This document shows, one piece after another, positions 18,203-27,556 of a DNA stretch of 64,000 nucleotides (positions are counted from its first letter, which is position 1; each line of letters starts with the position of its first letter). The stretch is from the NCBI RefSeq assembly GCF_019457595.1, contig NZ_CP080419.1:2480001-2544000 (forward strand), read 5' to 3'. The translations under genes and the position numbers were made by a program. Below the pieces are notes generated by a model that had not been told where the DNA came from, ran no database searches, and worked only from the letters and a program-made list of their open reading frames with translations. This DNA comes from Shewanella psychrotolerans. GTDB taxonomy: Bacteria > Pseudomonadota > Gammaproteobacteria > Enterobacterales > Shewanellaceae.

Positions 18203-20032
18203 CTAAAAACCGCCTAACTTTTTAAGCAGTTGATCCTTTAATTTATCTTTCGCTTTATCGGTTTCCTGTTTTAATTTTGCATCAAATAACGCGGCAGTAT
18301 CTAAAGCAAACTTTGGTTCAGACATGGTACCCGAAATGGCAAAGGGAATTTCAATACCATAAAGAGCATCACGCTCACCACCACCTTGACCCTCTAACGA
18401 GCCAACAACCGAAGTCGTCAAGGCGTAATCCAACACTTCAGATAACAGGTTAACATTCCCCTTACCTCCCAAACGGATTAGTGGCGATGCCATTGCCAAA
18501 TCCGGATTAGTGACAATGCCTTTACTCATAGAGAAGCTGCCTGTAAGGCTGGTAAAGTCAGTCTTCTTTTCACCAGTTGAAGTGGCATTGAGATCGCCCG
18601 CCAATTTCGCTTTTGCATCGCGTATCATCTGCGGAATATTCACTCCATAAAGGGCGCCATCGGCAACCTCAAACTGTCCCTTTGCCAGCAAGTTTTTCTT
18701 AATATTGTCTGGGATCAGACTTTTGCCTGAGCCTGTAATACTAAACTGCGTAGAACCCGCAAGGAGATCGACTTCAGCCGCATCGGTCAGCAATGGCCGA
18801 ATTTGAACGCCATTAATACTGGTGTCAAATTGATAGCTAGCCACCTTCTTACGACCATCTAACCGCGCCGATGTGAGCAACTTACCTTGATAAAGCTCAG
18901 TTGATAATTTGCTCAGATCTAACACGCCATCTTTAAGTGCTAAATTCATCACCCAATTACTGGTTTTAATATTGTTTGCCGCAATCGACTTAGCCGTTAA
19001 ATCAAGCTTAAGGTTGACCGCATTTAAACCTGAAAGATCAGGCTCTTGTGGCTGCTCCTTAGACGGCACCTCTACAGATTTACCCTTAGACTCTTCACTT
19101 TTTGGCAAAAATTTATCTAAGTTAATATCAGAAAAATTAAGGGACGCCATCACATTAGGAACTTGGCTAGCATAGTTAACATCTATGTTGCCGGTCGCCT
19201 TAATATCATCGACAGATAAGCTATCTAGCTGAGCACCAAGTTGCTTAATTTTATTATCGATCTGAACTTGTGTCGTAAGAGATACCGCCATCTTTTTGTT
19301 TGGGATCGCCTCCCCTTCTATATTGTTAGTAATAACAAAATTGTTAATAGCTATCTGATCGAGCTCAGTTGACACCTTAAGCTGACCTTTACCTTCGCTG
19401 GTGAGTTGCATCTCTGGCAAGATGGCACTGAATTTATAAGAAAATTCGGCTAATTGACCGAGAGAAAATTCTCCTAATCGAAATTCATCTAAAGTGAAGC
19501 TTTGGCTCTTGCCCGTCAACTCATCAAACATATTAATCTGCGTATTGGTGATCGCAACGCCACCGATATTTAGACTGCTAAGTTGGATTGAAGATGGTTT
19601 TTGGGTTGTCTTAGTCTCAGTATTGGGTTTCGCTGCTTGGCTAGCATCTAAACCATCGAAACTAGAACGTCCATTTTTGTACGTATCTAGGTTAACCGTT
19701 AAGCCATCTAAATTGAGCTGTGAAATCTCAACCTCTTTACTAAACAGCGGCAATAATGCGACTTCTGCAACTATGCCTTTAACGCTAACCATGGTTGGGT
19801 TTTTAAAGCCATTAGGGTTAGAAAGGGTTATATCGCCAAGTGAAATACCGATAGAAGGGAAAAACGTCCAGCTGAGATCCTGATTGATCTGTAACTCTCG
19901 GCCAGTCTGCTTTTTAACAGCATCGACTATTTGAGGTTTAAAGTCATTTGGTTCAAAGATGAGTGTTAGATAGGCAAATAGTAAAATAAACAGCGAAACA
20001 ACAACAATGAGTGACCATTTAATAAATTTCAT
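18203..20032 (-). CDS. AsmA-family protein
   Basis: A 609-residue inner-membrane-anchored periplasmic protein. One N-terminal helix (KFIKWSLIVVVSLFILLFAY) is followed by the AsmA N-domain (FKPQIVDAVKKQTGRELQI and FFPSIGISLGDITLSNP) and a long beta-rich repeat region; the C-terminal AsmA domain holds GSGKSLIPDNI. Family members are thought to form lipid-conducting bridges between membranes. The ATG at 20032 has GGAACC upstream; a further ATG at 20044 lacks a ribosome site. The RraA-family gene lies 41 bases upstream on the same strand. Confidence 0.88.
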   Translation of the reverse strand: MKFIKWSLIVVVSLFILLFAYLTLIFEPNDFKPQIVDAVKKQTGRELQINQDLSWTFFPSIGISLGDITLSNPNGFKNPTMVSVKGIVAEVALLPLFSKEVEISQLNLDGLTVNLDTYKNGRSSFDGLDASQAAKPNTETKTTQKPSSIQLSSLNIGGVAITNTQINMFDELTGKSQSFTLDEFRLGEFSLGQLAEFSYKFSAILPEMQLTSEGKGQLKVSTELDQIAINNFVITNNIEGEAIPNKKMAVSLTTQVQIDNKIKQLGAQLDSLSVDDIKATGNIDVNYASQVPNVMASLNFSDINLDKFLPKSEESKGKSVEVPSKEQPQEPDLSGLNAVNLKLDLTAKSIAANNIKTSNWVMNLALKDGVLDLSKLSTELYQGKLLTSARLDGRKKVASYQFDTSINGVQIRPLLTDAAEVDLLAGSTQFSITGSGKSLIPDNIKKNLLAKGQFEVADGALYGVNIPQMIRDAKAKLAGDLNATSTGEKKTDFTSLTGSFSMSKGIVTNPDLAMASPLIRLGGKGNVNLLSEVLDYALTTSVVGSLEGQGGGERDALYGIEIPFAISGTMSEPKFALDTAALFDAKLKQETDKAKDKLKDQLLKKLGGF

Positions 20033-20073
20033 AACAGGTTCCATCTGGTAGATTTAGTTAACGTTTCAGATAA

Positions 20074-20568
20074 CTAGCACAGGCTTGAAAAATCTAATTT
20101 TGATTCTGATATCGCAATACCATTATCATCGGCATATAAGCTCATGCCAGGTTTAATTATAACGCGGTCAATCTCTATTGGTACATTCACATCACCAATG
20201 TTACGTTTATCGGTCTTAATTGGGTTCGCCCCTAATGCTTGTATACCAATAGGCATAGATCTTAACGCTGCAACATCTCTAACATAACCATTAATCACAA
20301 TTCCGCTCCAACGATTATCGACCGCACTTTGTGCTATCATGTCTCCAAGTAGTGCACGACGTGAAGATCCGCCACCATCAACGACTAACACTTTGCCATC
20401 ACCAGGCTGACCGAGTAGCTCCTTTACCATAGAGTTATCTTCAAAACATTTAACCGTTACCACTTCTCCCCAAAATATGGTTTGGTTACCGTATTGACGA
20501 TAATTATGACCTAATAGTGATAACTCTGATGGATAAAGATCAAACAGATCCGGGAGTAAATCAAGCAT
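20074..20568 (-). CDS. RraA-family protein
   Basis: A 164-residue protein of the RraA/HMG-aldolase fold, with KCFEDNSMVKELL, LVVDGGGSSRRALLGDM and GYVRDVAAL. E. coli RraA inhibits RNase E; related enzymes are 4-hydroxy-4-methyl-2-oxoglutarate aldolases that use a metal-binding Asp after Arg. Here the Arg-Asp pair (VRD) is kept, where E. coli RraA has VRQ, so an enzymatic role is open. The ATG at 20568 has GGAGG five bases upstream; the ATG at 20580 overlaps that ribosome site and is less likely. It is probably cotranscribed with the asmA-like gene. Confidence 0.8.
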   Translation of the reverse strand: MLDLLPDLFDLYPSELSLLGHNYRQYGNQTIFWGEVVTVKCFEDNSMVKELLGQPGDGKVLVVDGGGSSRRALLGDMIAQSAVDNRWSGIVINGYVRDVAALRSMPIGIQALGANPIKTDKRNIGDVNVPIEIDRVIIKPGMSLYADDNGIAISESKLDFSSLC

Positions 20569-20711
20569 AATAGCCTCCATGCGGCGATGATATTTTAAGC
20601 TACTATAACAAGGCTACTTTAAAATGAAAATTTATGTGTATTTACAATGTTTCTGTTTTAGATTTAAGCAGTAGGCTCTATAATCAACGACACCTCGGTA
20701 TATACCGCTAT

Positions 20712-21062
20712 GATATCAATTAGTATAAAGATGTGATTGCACAGCGACGATTTAGCACTAAAGTTTAGCGCTTATCAGGCAAGGTCTTTAATAACGCTTG
20801 CATTAAAGACATTTACAACATTTGCCCTCCTGAGATGGAGGGGATGTCCTAAGTATGTCGGGAACATGCAAGACCTTGTTGTTAGCAACGAGTGAAAAGC
20901 ATCGTTGTTCTACGCAAAAACTCGTCTGTTATGCGTATTTTTGGCTGCTACTTCTGCGTTGAATGGCCTCACAAGGGAACAGGCATTCCATCATCCATTC
21001 GCCTTGAATGAGTTGCCAAAAAACACGCTGAGTAGTTCACTTTCTTATACTGATTGGTATTA
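20712..21062. mobile_element. MITE-like element with imperfect terminal inverted repeats
   Basis: About 350 bases lie between inverted ends: left ATATCAATTAGTATAAAG (from 20714) and right CTTATACTGATTGGTATTA (to about 21061). The similarity extends inward about 35-40 bases through GTGA...CAGCG. Internal hairpins include CCCTCC/GGAGGG (20825-20842) and GCAACGA...TCGTTGT (from about 20885). No transposase is encoded. The right end recurs at 8638-8684. The open frame at 20905-21114 crosses the right end and is not treated as a gene. Confidence 0.7.
20825..20842. repeat. Hairpin inside the MITE-like element
   Basis: CCCTCC and GGAGGG form a 6-bp GC-rich stem around TGAGAT, with a seventh G at 20843. 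No U-run follows. It is likely a structural part of the repeat element. Confidence 0.5.
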
Positions 21063-21110
21063 TTTACTGTTATACCAAATTGCAGTTCTAACTTTACTAA
21101 CTGAGATAAC

Positions 21111-21437
21111 ATGAAAGAGACTTTTAATTTGCAAGATGCAATTAACGCAATTGACGAATATGGTTATGAAAAGAAACAGACTAGCGGCCTAGAGTTAGCT
21201 CGTAATGCAAGTCAAATGAAAACCTACCTTAAATCGTTAAATTACAGCTTAAGAAGATTAACGCTCTTACAGGAGGTTGTTAATGATTTAGTCGATGAAG
21301 AACAACATAAAAAACTACAGCAAGAAAAGATTCAAACCTACAAAACTAAAATTATTAATTTATCTCGTGAGTACGGCATCTCTTTTGATGATGTAATCCA
21401 GCTCATGCGTGAACAAGAAGTTAACGATAAAAAGTAA
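21111..21437 (+). CDS. Small helical protein of unknown function
   Basis: A 108-residue, highly charged, mostly helical protein that I do not recognise. Residues 35-80 look like a coiled coil (LKSLNYSLRRLTLLQEVVND, then HKKLQQEKIQTYKTKI), and the end, REYGISFDDVIQLM, faintly recalls the end of the H-NS oligomerisation domain; no DNA-binding domain follows. The ATG at 21111 has only a weak ribosome site (GAGATAAC). It starts about 50 bases beyond the MITE-like element, which may influence its promoter, and a strong terminator follows. Confidence 0.7.
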   Translation: MKETFNLQDAINAIDEYGYEKKQTSGLELARNASQMKTYLKSLNYSLRRLTLLQEVVNDLVDEEQHKKLQQEKIQTYKTKIINLSREYGISFDDVIQLMREQEVNDKK

Positions 21438-21462
21438 CCTGCTAACTTCACAGGTTACTTTA
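21432..21462. terminator. Bidirectional terminator between the helical protein gene and the MCP gene
   Basis: An 11-bp perfect stem pairs AAAGTAACCTG (21432-21442) with CAGGTTACTTT (21452-21462). It overlaps the stop codon region of the helical-protein gene and serves the convergent chemoreceptor gene as well. Confidence 0.85.
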
Positions 21463-21479
21463 TATTCCGACTAACGTTT

Positions 21480-23126
21480 TTATACTTTAAAAGATGATAT
21501 TAATGTCTCTAAATCTGACGAACCTGTTTTAATTTCACCGCTGGCACTGCCGATTTGCTCACTCTTATGTTGATTTTCTAGAGAGATATCATTAATACGC
21601 GTTACATTCATATTTAGCTCGGCTATTACCGCACTCTGCTGCTCTGTTGCGGTCGCTATTTGAATATTCATATCTGATATCTGTCTAATCGATGCCTTAA
21701 TTACACCAAGCGCATCGACGACTTGAGTCGTTTCTTCTACTGTTTCTAATGATTGTTTTTTAGCGGTTAACACTGAGCTGTTAACGTTTTCTATTGCCTC
21801 TCTTATCACATCGATAATGCTGTTAACTTCTTGAATTGAATCTTGAGTACGACTAGCAAGAGTTCGCACTTCATCTGCAACGACGGCAAAACCACGCCCA
21901 GCTTCTCCCGCCCTTGCCGCCTCAATAGCCGCATTAAGCGCGAGAAGATTTGTTTGCTCTGCAATTCCAACGATCACATCTAAGATCTGACCTATTTTGC
22001 TTGAACTCACCTGCAAACCTTGAGCAACTTGGGACGTTTTCTCTAGTTCTCCAGAGAGCGCTGAAATTTTTGACACTGCGATATCGACAACCTGAGCGGT
22101 CCGATCCGCTTCACTATCAGCGTTACCCGCGCTCTCGGCCGCAAGCTGAGCATTAGAAGCCACTTCGGAAGCCACCATCGACATCTCATTTATAGCAGCA
22201 GCAACACTTTCTGTTTCGCTTTGCATATTATTGGTGATTGTAGATGCCTCAGCAGAAATAACTGCCAGTCCCTCGGCGAGTTCACCGCTATGACTCACAG
22301 AGGTTGAGGCCGACAGAATTAAAGATTGTATCTTTGTAACAAAGGCATTAAAGCTACTGGCAACGATACTCAATTCATCCTTGCCTGACTCGTTTAGTCT
22401 CAAGGTTAAATCACCTTCACCACGAGCAATATTTTCAAATGCCGAAATGGTTTGTTGCATTGGAATAGAAATACTACGAGAGATAATCACCAGTAAAAAG
22501 ATAACCGGTAACCAAACAAGTACTGCGATTAAAAGGTACTCCCCCGTAAAAGCCATTTTTTCATCATTAATATCATCGACGTAAATGCCAGTCCCCACAA
22601 TCCACCCCCATGGTTCGAAACGCTTAACCACACTCATTTTCGGGCTAGGTTTGGTCGCATTGGGTTTATTCCACATATATTTAATCAGGGCGTATTCGCT
22701 GCTTTTCGTCCCTGTCACCATTAACTCAAATAGCTTGACGCCATTTGGATCTTTCATGCCTAACACATTCGTACCGACCAATTTTTTAGCAAAAGCGTGT
22801 TGCACCAACACACCATCTCGGTTAATGGTCCAAAAATACTCATTACCTGAATAACGTAACCCATCTAATGCTGCGATTGCGGCGGCCTTTGCATCGGCCT
22901 CACTCATTACACCGCGCTTAGCTTGCTCATAATACTGGGCAATCACTCTCTCCCCCGTATCAGCAAGTGACGTCAACTTATCCTGTTTGTCTTGAAGCAG
23001 CAGGCCTTCGATACTTAGTAGCGCAAACATAAACATCAAGATGGTCGCGATCACTGCTAAACCAAGCATTAACAGCAAACGACTTGAAATTCTGATCCTA
23101 CGAAATAGGTTATTTATTGCGGTCAT
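21480..23126 (-). CDS. Methyl-accepting chemotaxis protein with single Cache domain
   Basis: A 548-residue chemoreceptor. Layout: transmembrane helix at about residues 15-37; periplasmic sCache_2-type domain at about 40-185 ([13 protein letters not shown] and [17 protein letters not shown]); second transmembrane helix near 195-215; HAMP; then a long signalling coiled coil. The conserved tip is [19 protein letters not shown] followed by [12 protein letters not shown]. There is no C-terminal CheR/CheB pentapeptide. Related Cache domains often sense small carboxylates, but the ligand is unknown. It is divergent from the solute-binding protein gene, 217 bases away. Confidence 0.93.
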   Translation of the reverse strand: MTAINNLFRRIRISSRLLLMLGLAVIATILMFMFALLSIEGLLLQDKQDKLTSLADTGERVIAQYYEQAKRGVMSEADAKAAAIAALDGLRYSGNEYFWTINRDGVLVQHAFAKKLVGTNVLGMKDPNGVKLFELMVTGTKSSEYALIKYMWNKPNATKPSPKMSVVKRFEPWGWIVGTGIYVDDINDEKMAFTGEYLLIAVLVWLPVIFLLVIISRSISIPMQQTISAFENIARGEGDLTLRLNESGKDELSIVASSFNAFVTKIQSLILSASTSVSHSGELAEGLAVISAEASTITNNMQSETESVAAAINEMSMVASEVASNAQLAAESAGNADSEADRTAQVVDIAVSKISALSGELEKTSQVAQGLQVSSSKIGQILDVIVGIAEQTNLLALNAAIEAARAGEAGRGFAVVADEVRTLASRTQDSIQEVNSIIDVIREAIENVNSSVLTAKKQSLETVEETTQVVDALGVIKASIRQISDMNIQIATATEQQSAVIAELNMNVTRINDISLENQHKSEQIGSASGEIKTGSSDLETLISSFKV

Positions 23127-23343
23127 AAGAATAACCTCTGTGATCTATGTATGGTAAATAACTTAATATCACTTAAACGTCGTTCACAGCGGCGCCTTTG
23201 TCAAAATTATTTGGTTGTTTCAACTTAAGGTAGAAATAGAAAAAGTTTAAATTTTTCTATTACCTAGTCTACTTTTCCATTCACTAACAGATAAATACAA
23301 CTACACTAAATATTGATATGAATCATCAGGAGAATGTCCAGCC

Positions 23344-24324
23344 ATGAAGCGCTTAAGTATCGTATTGACAGTCGTTGTTGCTTTGGGGATCTTGGTCATC
23401 AATTTATGGCCAGAGAAATCACCCGCTTCGGTTCCACCAACGCCAATACGCATAGCGATGTCAACGACCCCCCTTAGCGCCCCACTCATTATTGCCAAAG
23501 AGTTAGCCCTGTTTAAACATCATGACGTTGATGTCGAACTTATTCCTTATCAAGGTGGACACCTCTGCTTTGATGCGATGATTAATGGTGATGCGGATTT
23601 GGCCACCAGTTCAGAATCCGTGGTCATGTTCAATAGCTTCAAACGCAATAATTTTCGTTTGTTAGCCAGTTTTGTCGAATCTGATAATGATCTTAAATTG
23701 CTCAGTTTTGGAAAACAGAGAAACGCCGATGGACGAGATTTTAACAATAAGCGGATTGGTATGATAAAAAGCTCTGCTAGCGAGTTTTTCACTGACTCAC
23801 TTCTTATTATTACGGGACAAGAAAATAGTTCATTCGAAAAAGTATATATGTCTCCGCAAGAACTTGCTCCCGCCTTAATTGCTGGTGAAGTCGATTTTAT
23901 ATCAATATGGGAGCCCTATGGATATCATCTCATCAAAGATCAAGGCAGCAGCATTTATCAGTATCCCAGTAAAGGAATTTATAACCTGTCTTTTAATTTG
24001 ATCAGTACTGATACCAACACTAAGGTACACTTTGAACAGCATGTGAAAATTCTAAAAGCGTTAGCAGAGACCCAACAATTTATTGCAGAGCACCCCAAAC
24101 AGGCCAAAAAGATCATTAGCGACTACCTTAATATTCCAGATGCTGAGCTCGAATGGGCATGGAACGATTACATTTTTAGGCTATCTTTAAACAATTCATT
24201 ATTATCAATGCTTCATACACAAGCACGCTGGGCAATCGCTAGCGGCGCAGTATCGTCACCAATGATGCCCGATTTTCGAATATTAATGGACGATTCAGCC
24301 CTACTTAAGGCCATGACTAATTAG
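23344..24324 (+). CDS. NMT1/SsuA-like solute-binding protein without transporter partners
   Basis: A 326-residue periplasmic-binding-fold protein of the NMT1/SsuA/TauA type. IRIAMSTTPLSAPLIIAKEL starts lobe 1, and ADLATSSESVVM and DFISIWEPYGYHLIK carry ligand-pocket segments typical of the family. The N-terminus is one hydrophobic helix without a lipobox or clear cleavage site, so it may stay membrane anchored. No ABC permease or ATPase gene is next to it; instead a diguanylate cyclase gene starts 15 bases downstream. This suggests a sensing rather than an uptake role. Confidence 0.82.
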   Translation: MKRLSIVLTVVVALGILVINLWPEKSPASVPPTPIRIAMSTTPLSAPLIIAKELALFKHHDVDVELIPYQGGHLCFDAMINGDADLATSSESVVMFNSFKRNNFRLLASFVESDNDLKLLSFGKQRNADGRDFNNKRIGMIKSSASEFFTDSLLIITGQENSSFEKVYMSPQELAPALIAGEVDFISIWEPYGYHLIKDQGSSIYQYPSKGIYNLSFNLISTDTNTKVHFEQHVKILKALAETQQFIAEHPKQAKKIISDYLNIPDAELEWAWNDYIFRLSLNNSLLSMLHTQARWAIASGAVSSPMMPDFRILMDDSALLKAMTN

Positions 24325-24339
24325 GATCTAGATGTCGAA

Positions 24340-25668
24340 ATGATGATCACAACTCGATTAAAATCTCTATTGATCCTTAGTTTGTTGCTAACGGCAACGA
24401 TTTTCGTGGCGTTTATGAGTCTAAAATCAATACAGCAGCAAAGCCTAACAACGTCACATTATATAATCGAGTTGGAAGAATCCATTGATGTACTGCGCAG
24501 TAGGCTTTGGATACTCCAAGAGTTTCAAGACCAAGATGCCCTCAATCAAACTCAAATAGCCCTTTTTTCGTTGCAAAAAAAACTGGCCGCTAATAACTCA
24601 TTTTCTCCCAATGCCAAGTTACTCATGCTCAACTTACGCAGGATAACCAACAACCTCAATGCCCTACTATCACTGGCGAAGGAGAATGTGTCGGCACCCT
24701 CGGATCATGGCATTACATCAAAAAACGGCATGCTAACGGTGCGTTTTAATATCTCGATACAAGCCATGAGCGAAGATTTAACTAAACTACAAAGGCTAGA
24801 GTTAAAACACTCGGCGGACAAGCAAGCAAATATTTTAATGTGGGTCATTATAATATTGACGGTAGGCTCACTTATTTTACTGCTTATTACGCTATCAACG
24901 CTTAAAACATTTAACCAGAGCTTACATCGGCTTACCGCTGGCATCATGCGCTTATCCCAAGGAGACCTGCACAGTAAAATCGCGATTAATGCGACAAATG
25001 AACTTGCTATCGTTGCCCATCAGTTCAATACCATGACCAATCGTTTGATGGAAACCACGATTAAGAAAGACTCTTTACAACAAGAGGTTGAGAGACAAAC
25101 AAAACAACTGCAGATACAAACCGAAAAGCTCAAATATGTTGCCGAACATGATGACTTAACAGGACTCTATTCGCGAAGTGCATTTGAAAGACAAATTGAT
25201 ACCGCGTTAGCCCGTTGTCAACGTACAAATACCCACGCCGCAATGTTATTTATCGACTTAGATAAATTTAAAGAGGTAAACGACAGCTTTGGCCATGACA
25301 TAGGCGACCGTGTTTTGATCACCATTGCAAATCGCCTACAAAACGCCATTAGAAGCTCTGATATCTGCGGCCGACTCGGTGGTGATGAATTTGTCGTTTG
25401 GTTAGAGCCGATCAGCGATATGTTAGAGGTCAATATTGTCATCGAAAAAATTATTCAACACTTATCACCTGTGATCAATTATCAAGACATCAACATCGAG
25501 CTAAATGTCAGTATTGGCGTTGCACTGCGACCTAACGACGACATATCTCGGCAGGCGTTGCTCAAAATCGCTGACGAAAACATGTATATGGCCAAAAAAG
25601 TGCCCGGTCACAGCTATCAATTTAGCCAGCGATCCACCACAGCATTAAATAACCTTAATCTTGGATAA
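24340..25668 (+). CDS. Membrane diguanylate cyclase (HAMP-GGDEF)
   Basis: Makes c-di-GMP from two GTP. The 442 residues show a transmembrane helix at 10-27, a helical periplasmic region of about 140 residues, a second helix near 165-188, HAMP, a coiled coil, and a GGDEF domain with the active motif GGDEF intact at 347-351. An inhibitory I-site RSSD lies five residues before it, so product feedback is expected. The gene follows the solute-binding protein gene by 15 bases, so the two are very likely one operon and may form a ligand-sensing pair. Confidence 0.92.
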   Translation: MMITTRLKSLLILSLLLTATIFVAFMSLKSIQQQSLTTSHYIIELEESIDVLRSRLWILQEFQDQDALNQTQIALFSLQKKLAANNSFSPNAKLLMLNLRRITNNLNALLSLAKENVSAPSDHGITSKNGMLTVRFNISIQAMSEDLTKLQRLELKHSADKQANILMWVIIILTVGSLILLLITLSTLKTFNQSLHRLTAGIMRLSQGDLHSKIAINATNELAIVAHQFNTMTNRLMETTIKKDSLQQEVERQTKQLQIQTEKLKYVAEHDDLTGLYSRSAFERQIDTALARCQRTNTHAAMLFIDLDKFKEVNDSFGHDIGDRVLITIANRLQNAIRSSDICGRLGGDEFVVWLEPISDMLEVNIVIEKIIQHLSPVINYQDINIELNVSIGVALRPNDDISRQALLKIADENMYMAKKVPGHSYQFSQRSTTALNNLNLG

Positions 25669-25676
25669 GCGCCCTA

Positions 25677-26276
25677 TCAGCCGTTTTTCCACCGTAAAAT
25701 ATTAACTCGAAGCAACAACAGCGACGCAAATATCAGGATATAGATGCTCGGCTCTATCACTTCAGACTTTACTGACCAATAAAAGTGAACGGGTGCCAAT
25801 ATGGCAATCACATAAACCCCATTATGTAGCGTCTGCCAGCGCCTTCCCATCTTACGCTTGAGACGGTTAAGCGAAGTAATACTTAACAAAAGCAGTAACA
25901 GATAAGCGCAAGCACCGACCATAATGTAGGGGCGTTTAACAATTTCACTCGCTAAAAGTTGCCATTCAAACAATAAGTCTAAACTCAAAAATGCACTAAT
26001 ATGCAATGAAGCATAGGCAAATACATATAACCCAACTAGACGTCGAGTTTGCATTAATGCACCAAGCTTAAATCGTTTAGCTATTGGCGAAATCAATAAC
26101 ACTGCAACTAAAGTATTTAACGCCCCCATCCCTGTGTAGTGAATAATATATTGCACCGGATCGCCACCCGCGTCGCCATTAAGCACGGCACAAACTAGGT
26201 AGCCTATTGGCATTAACGCTAACAGATGAAACAGACACTTTAGTGGCAAAAGATGTTTATTTGTTAATGTAAACAA
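25677..26276 (-). CDS. msrQ: MsrQ haem-binding membrane subunit of methionine sulphoxide reductase
   Basis: MsrQ (YedZ) is the inner-membrane haem b protein that passes electrons from the quinone pool or flavin reductase to MsrP. The 199 residues form about six helices with conserved His residues (YIIHYTGMGALN, YASLHISAFL, LHNGVYVIAILAPVHFYW) as expected haem ligands. The start is TTG at 26276, supported by GGAGAG five bases upstream; no ATG occurs before the first helix. It follows msrP by 76 bases on the same strand. Confidence 0.92.
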   Translation of the reverse strand: MFTLTNKHLLPLKCLFHLLALMPIGYLVCAVLNGDAGGDPVQYIIHYTGMGALNTLVAVLLISPIAKRFKLGALMQTRRLVGLYVFAYASLHISAFLSLDLLFEWQLLASEIVKRPYIMVGACAYLLLLLLSITSLNRLKRKMGRRWQTLHNGVYVIAILAPVHFYWSVKSEVIEPSIYILIFASLLLLRVNILRWKNG

Positions 26277-26352
26277 AGACTCTCCAAACTATCACTTAAT
26301 CTAAAATTAGGTGTTCTAAAAATCACGGACTCTAAAATCACTTTATCTAAAA

Positions 26353-27384
26353 TCAATAGTACCGTGTCAGATCCATCCCTTTATAAAGAGTTGCCACCTG
26401 TTCACCATAGCCATTAAAAGCTTGTGTCGGGATACGAGTCGCCGAAAAGATACCGCCTTCGCCAATACGACGCTCGGTCGCTTGAGACCAACGGGGATGG
26501 TCGACTTTAGGATTCACATTGGCATAGAAACCATATTCATGACTAGCGAGTTGATTCCAACTCGTTGGTGGTTGTTTATCCATCACCCGAATACGAACAA
26601 TCGATTTAATACTCTTAAAACCATACTTCCACGGTACGACGAGTCGGATGGGAGCACCGTTTTGAGCAGGCAAACTCTTGCCATATAAACCAACTGCCAT
26701 GAAAGAAAGTTCATTCATCGCTTCATCCAATCTCAACCCCTCAACGTAAGGATAATGAATCCCGCCCCCCATTAAGCGGCTTTTTTGACCAGGCATCTGT
26801 TCCGGGTCAAATAACGTTTCAAATGCCACATGTGTTGCCCCGGCTTTGACGCCCGCTTTTTTTAACAGCGCCGCTAACGGGAAACCCACCCAAGGGATAA
26901 CCATTGACCACGCTTCGACACAGCGAAGCCGATATATTCGCTCCTCTAATGAGAACAGTTTTGTTAAGTCGTCTAAATCAAGTGTTAAAGGAGTATCGAC
27001 CAAACCTTCGACTTTTAATACCCAAGGGTCTACTTTAAAATCTTGAGCATTGTCAAAGGGGTCGGTTTTGCTGGTACCAAACTCGTAAAAATTATTATGG
27101 GAGATCACTTTTTGTTCTGGCGTTAATATCTCGGTTTGCCCAAAGAAGTGGTTCTGAGTGAAGTTTAGCGGCTTGGTAACAAAAGGCATCTGCTCCTTGG
27201 TTTTACCAAAGAGATCAAATAAGCCCGCCTGAACATACCCAGGAATACTCGCACCGATAGCCCCGAGACCAAGAGCTTTAATAATATTACGTCTATCATT
27301 AAATACAGCTTCCGGTGTTACATCTGATTGTTTTTCATTCCAACTCGGTTTAGCGATACGAGCAACGTTTTTGTGTTTAGTCAC
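26353..27384 (-). CDS. msrP: MsrP periplasmic methionine sulphoxide reductase, molybdopterin subunit
   Basis: MsrP (YedY) repairs oxidised methionine in periplasmic proteins using a molybdenum-molybdopterin centre. The 343-residue protein has a twin-arginine signal ([20 protein letters not shown], residues 30-49) for folded export. The Mo-ligand Cys is in [15 protein letters not shown], and [13 protein letters not shown] is a conserved cofactor segment. The start is GTG at 27384 with GAGG eight bases upstream. It forms an operon with msrQ. Confidence 0.94.
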   Translation of the reverse strand: MTKHKNVARIAKPSWNEKQSDVTPEAVFNDRRNIIKALGLGAIGASIPGYVQAGLFDLFGKTKEQMPFVTKPLNFTQNHFFGQTEILTPEQKVISHNNFYEFGTSKTDPFDNAQDFKVDPWVLKVEGLVDTPLTLDLDDLTKLFSLEERIYRLRCVEAWSMVIPWVGFPLAALLKKAGVKAGATHVAFETLFDPEQMPGQKSRLMGGGIHYPYVEGLRLDEAMNELSFMAVGLYGKSLPAQNGAPIRLVVPWKYGFKSIKSIVRIRVMDKQPPTSWNQLASHEYGFYANVNPKVDHPRWSQATERRIGEGGIFSATRIPTQAFNGYGEQVATLYKGMDLTRYY

Positions 27385-27556
27385 GTAGAAACCTCATGTA
27401 AATCTTCACTGTTGCTTATTAGATAGCGTAAACAACAAAAAAATTTCAATTAAAAAATAATTAACGAATAAGAGTTAAGCATTTGCCATTGTGCCTCTTG
27501 AACCAGACTCAAGGTCGTGAGAGGCTTACAGCATTCAATACTATGAGCTGTTTGTT

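Noticed and set aside
19494..19883. A 129-codon frame opposite the asmA-like gene
   Set aside because: It is antisense to a well-supported gene and has no ribosome site or recognisable domain.
20905..21114. A 69-codon frame inside and beyond the MITE-like element
   Set aside because: Its C-terminal part is the translated repeat end, also found at 8.64 kb in a gene-free gap; no ribosome site.
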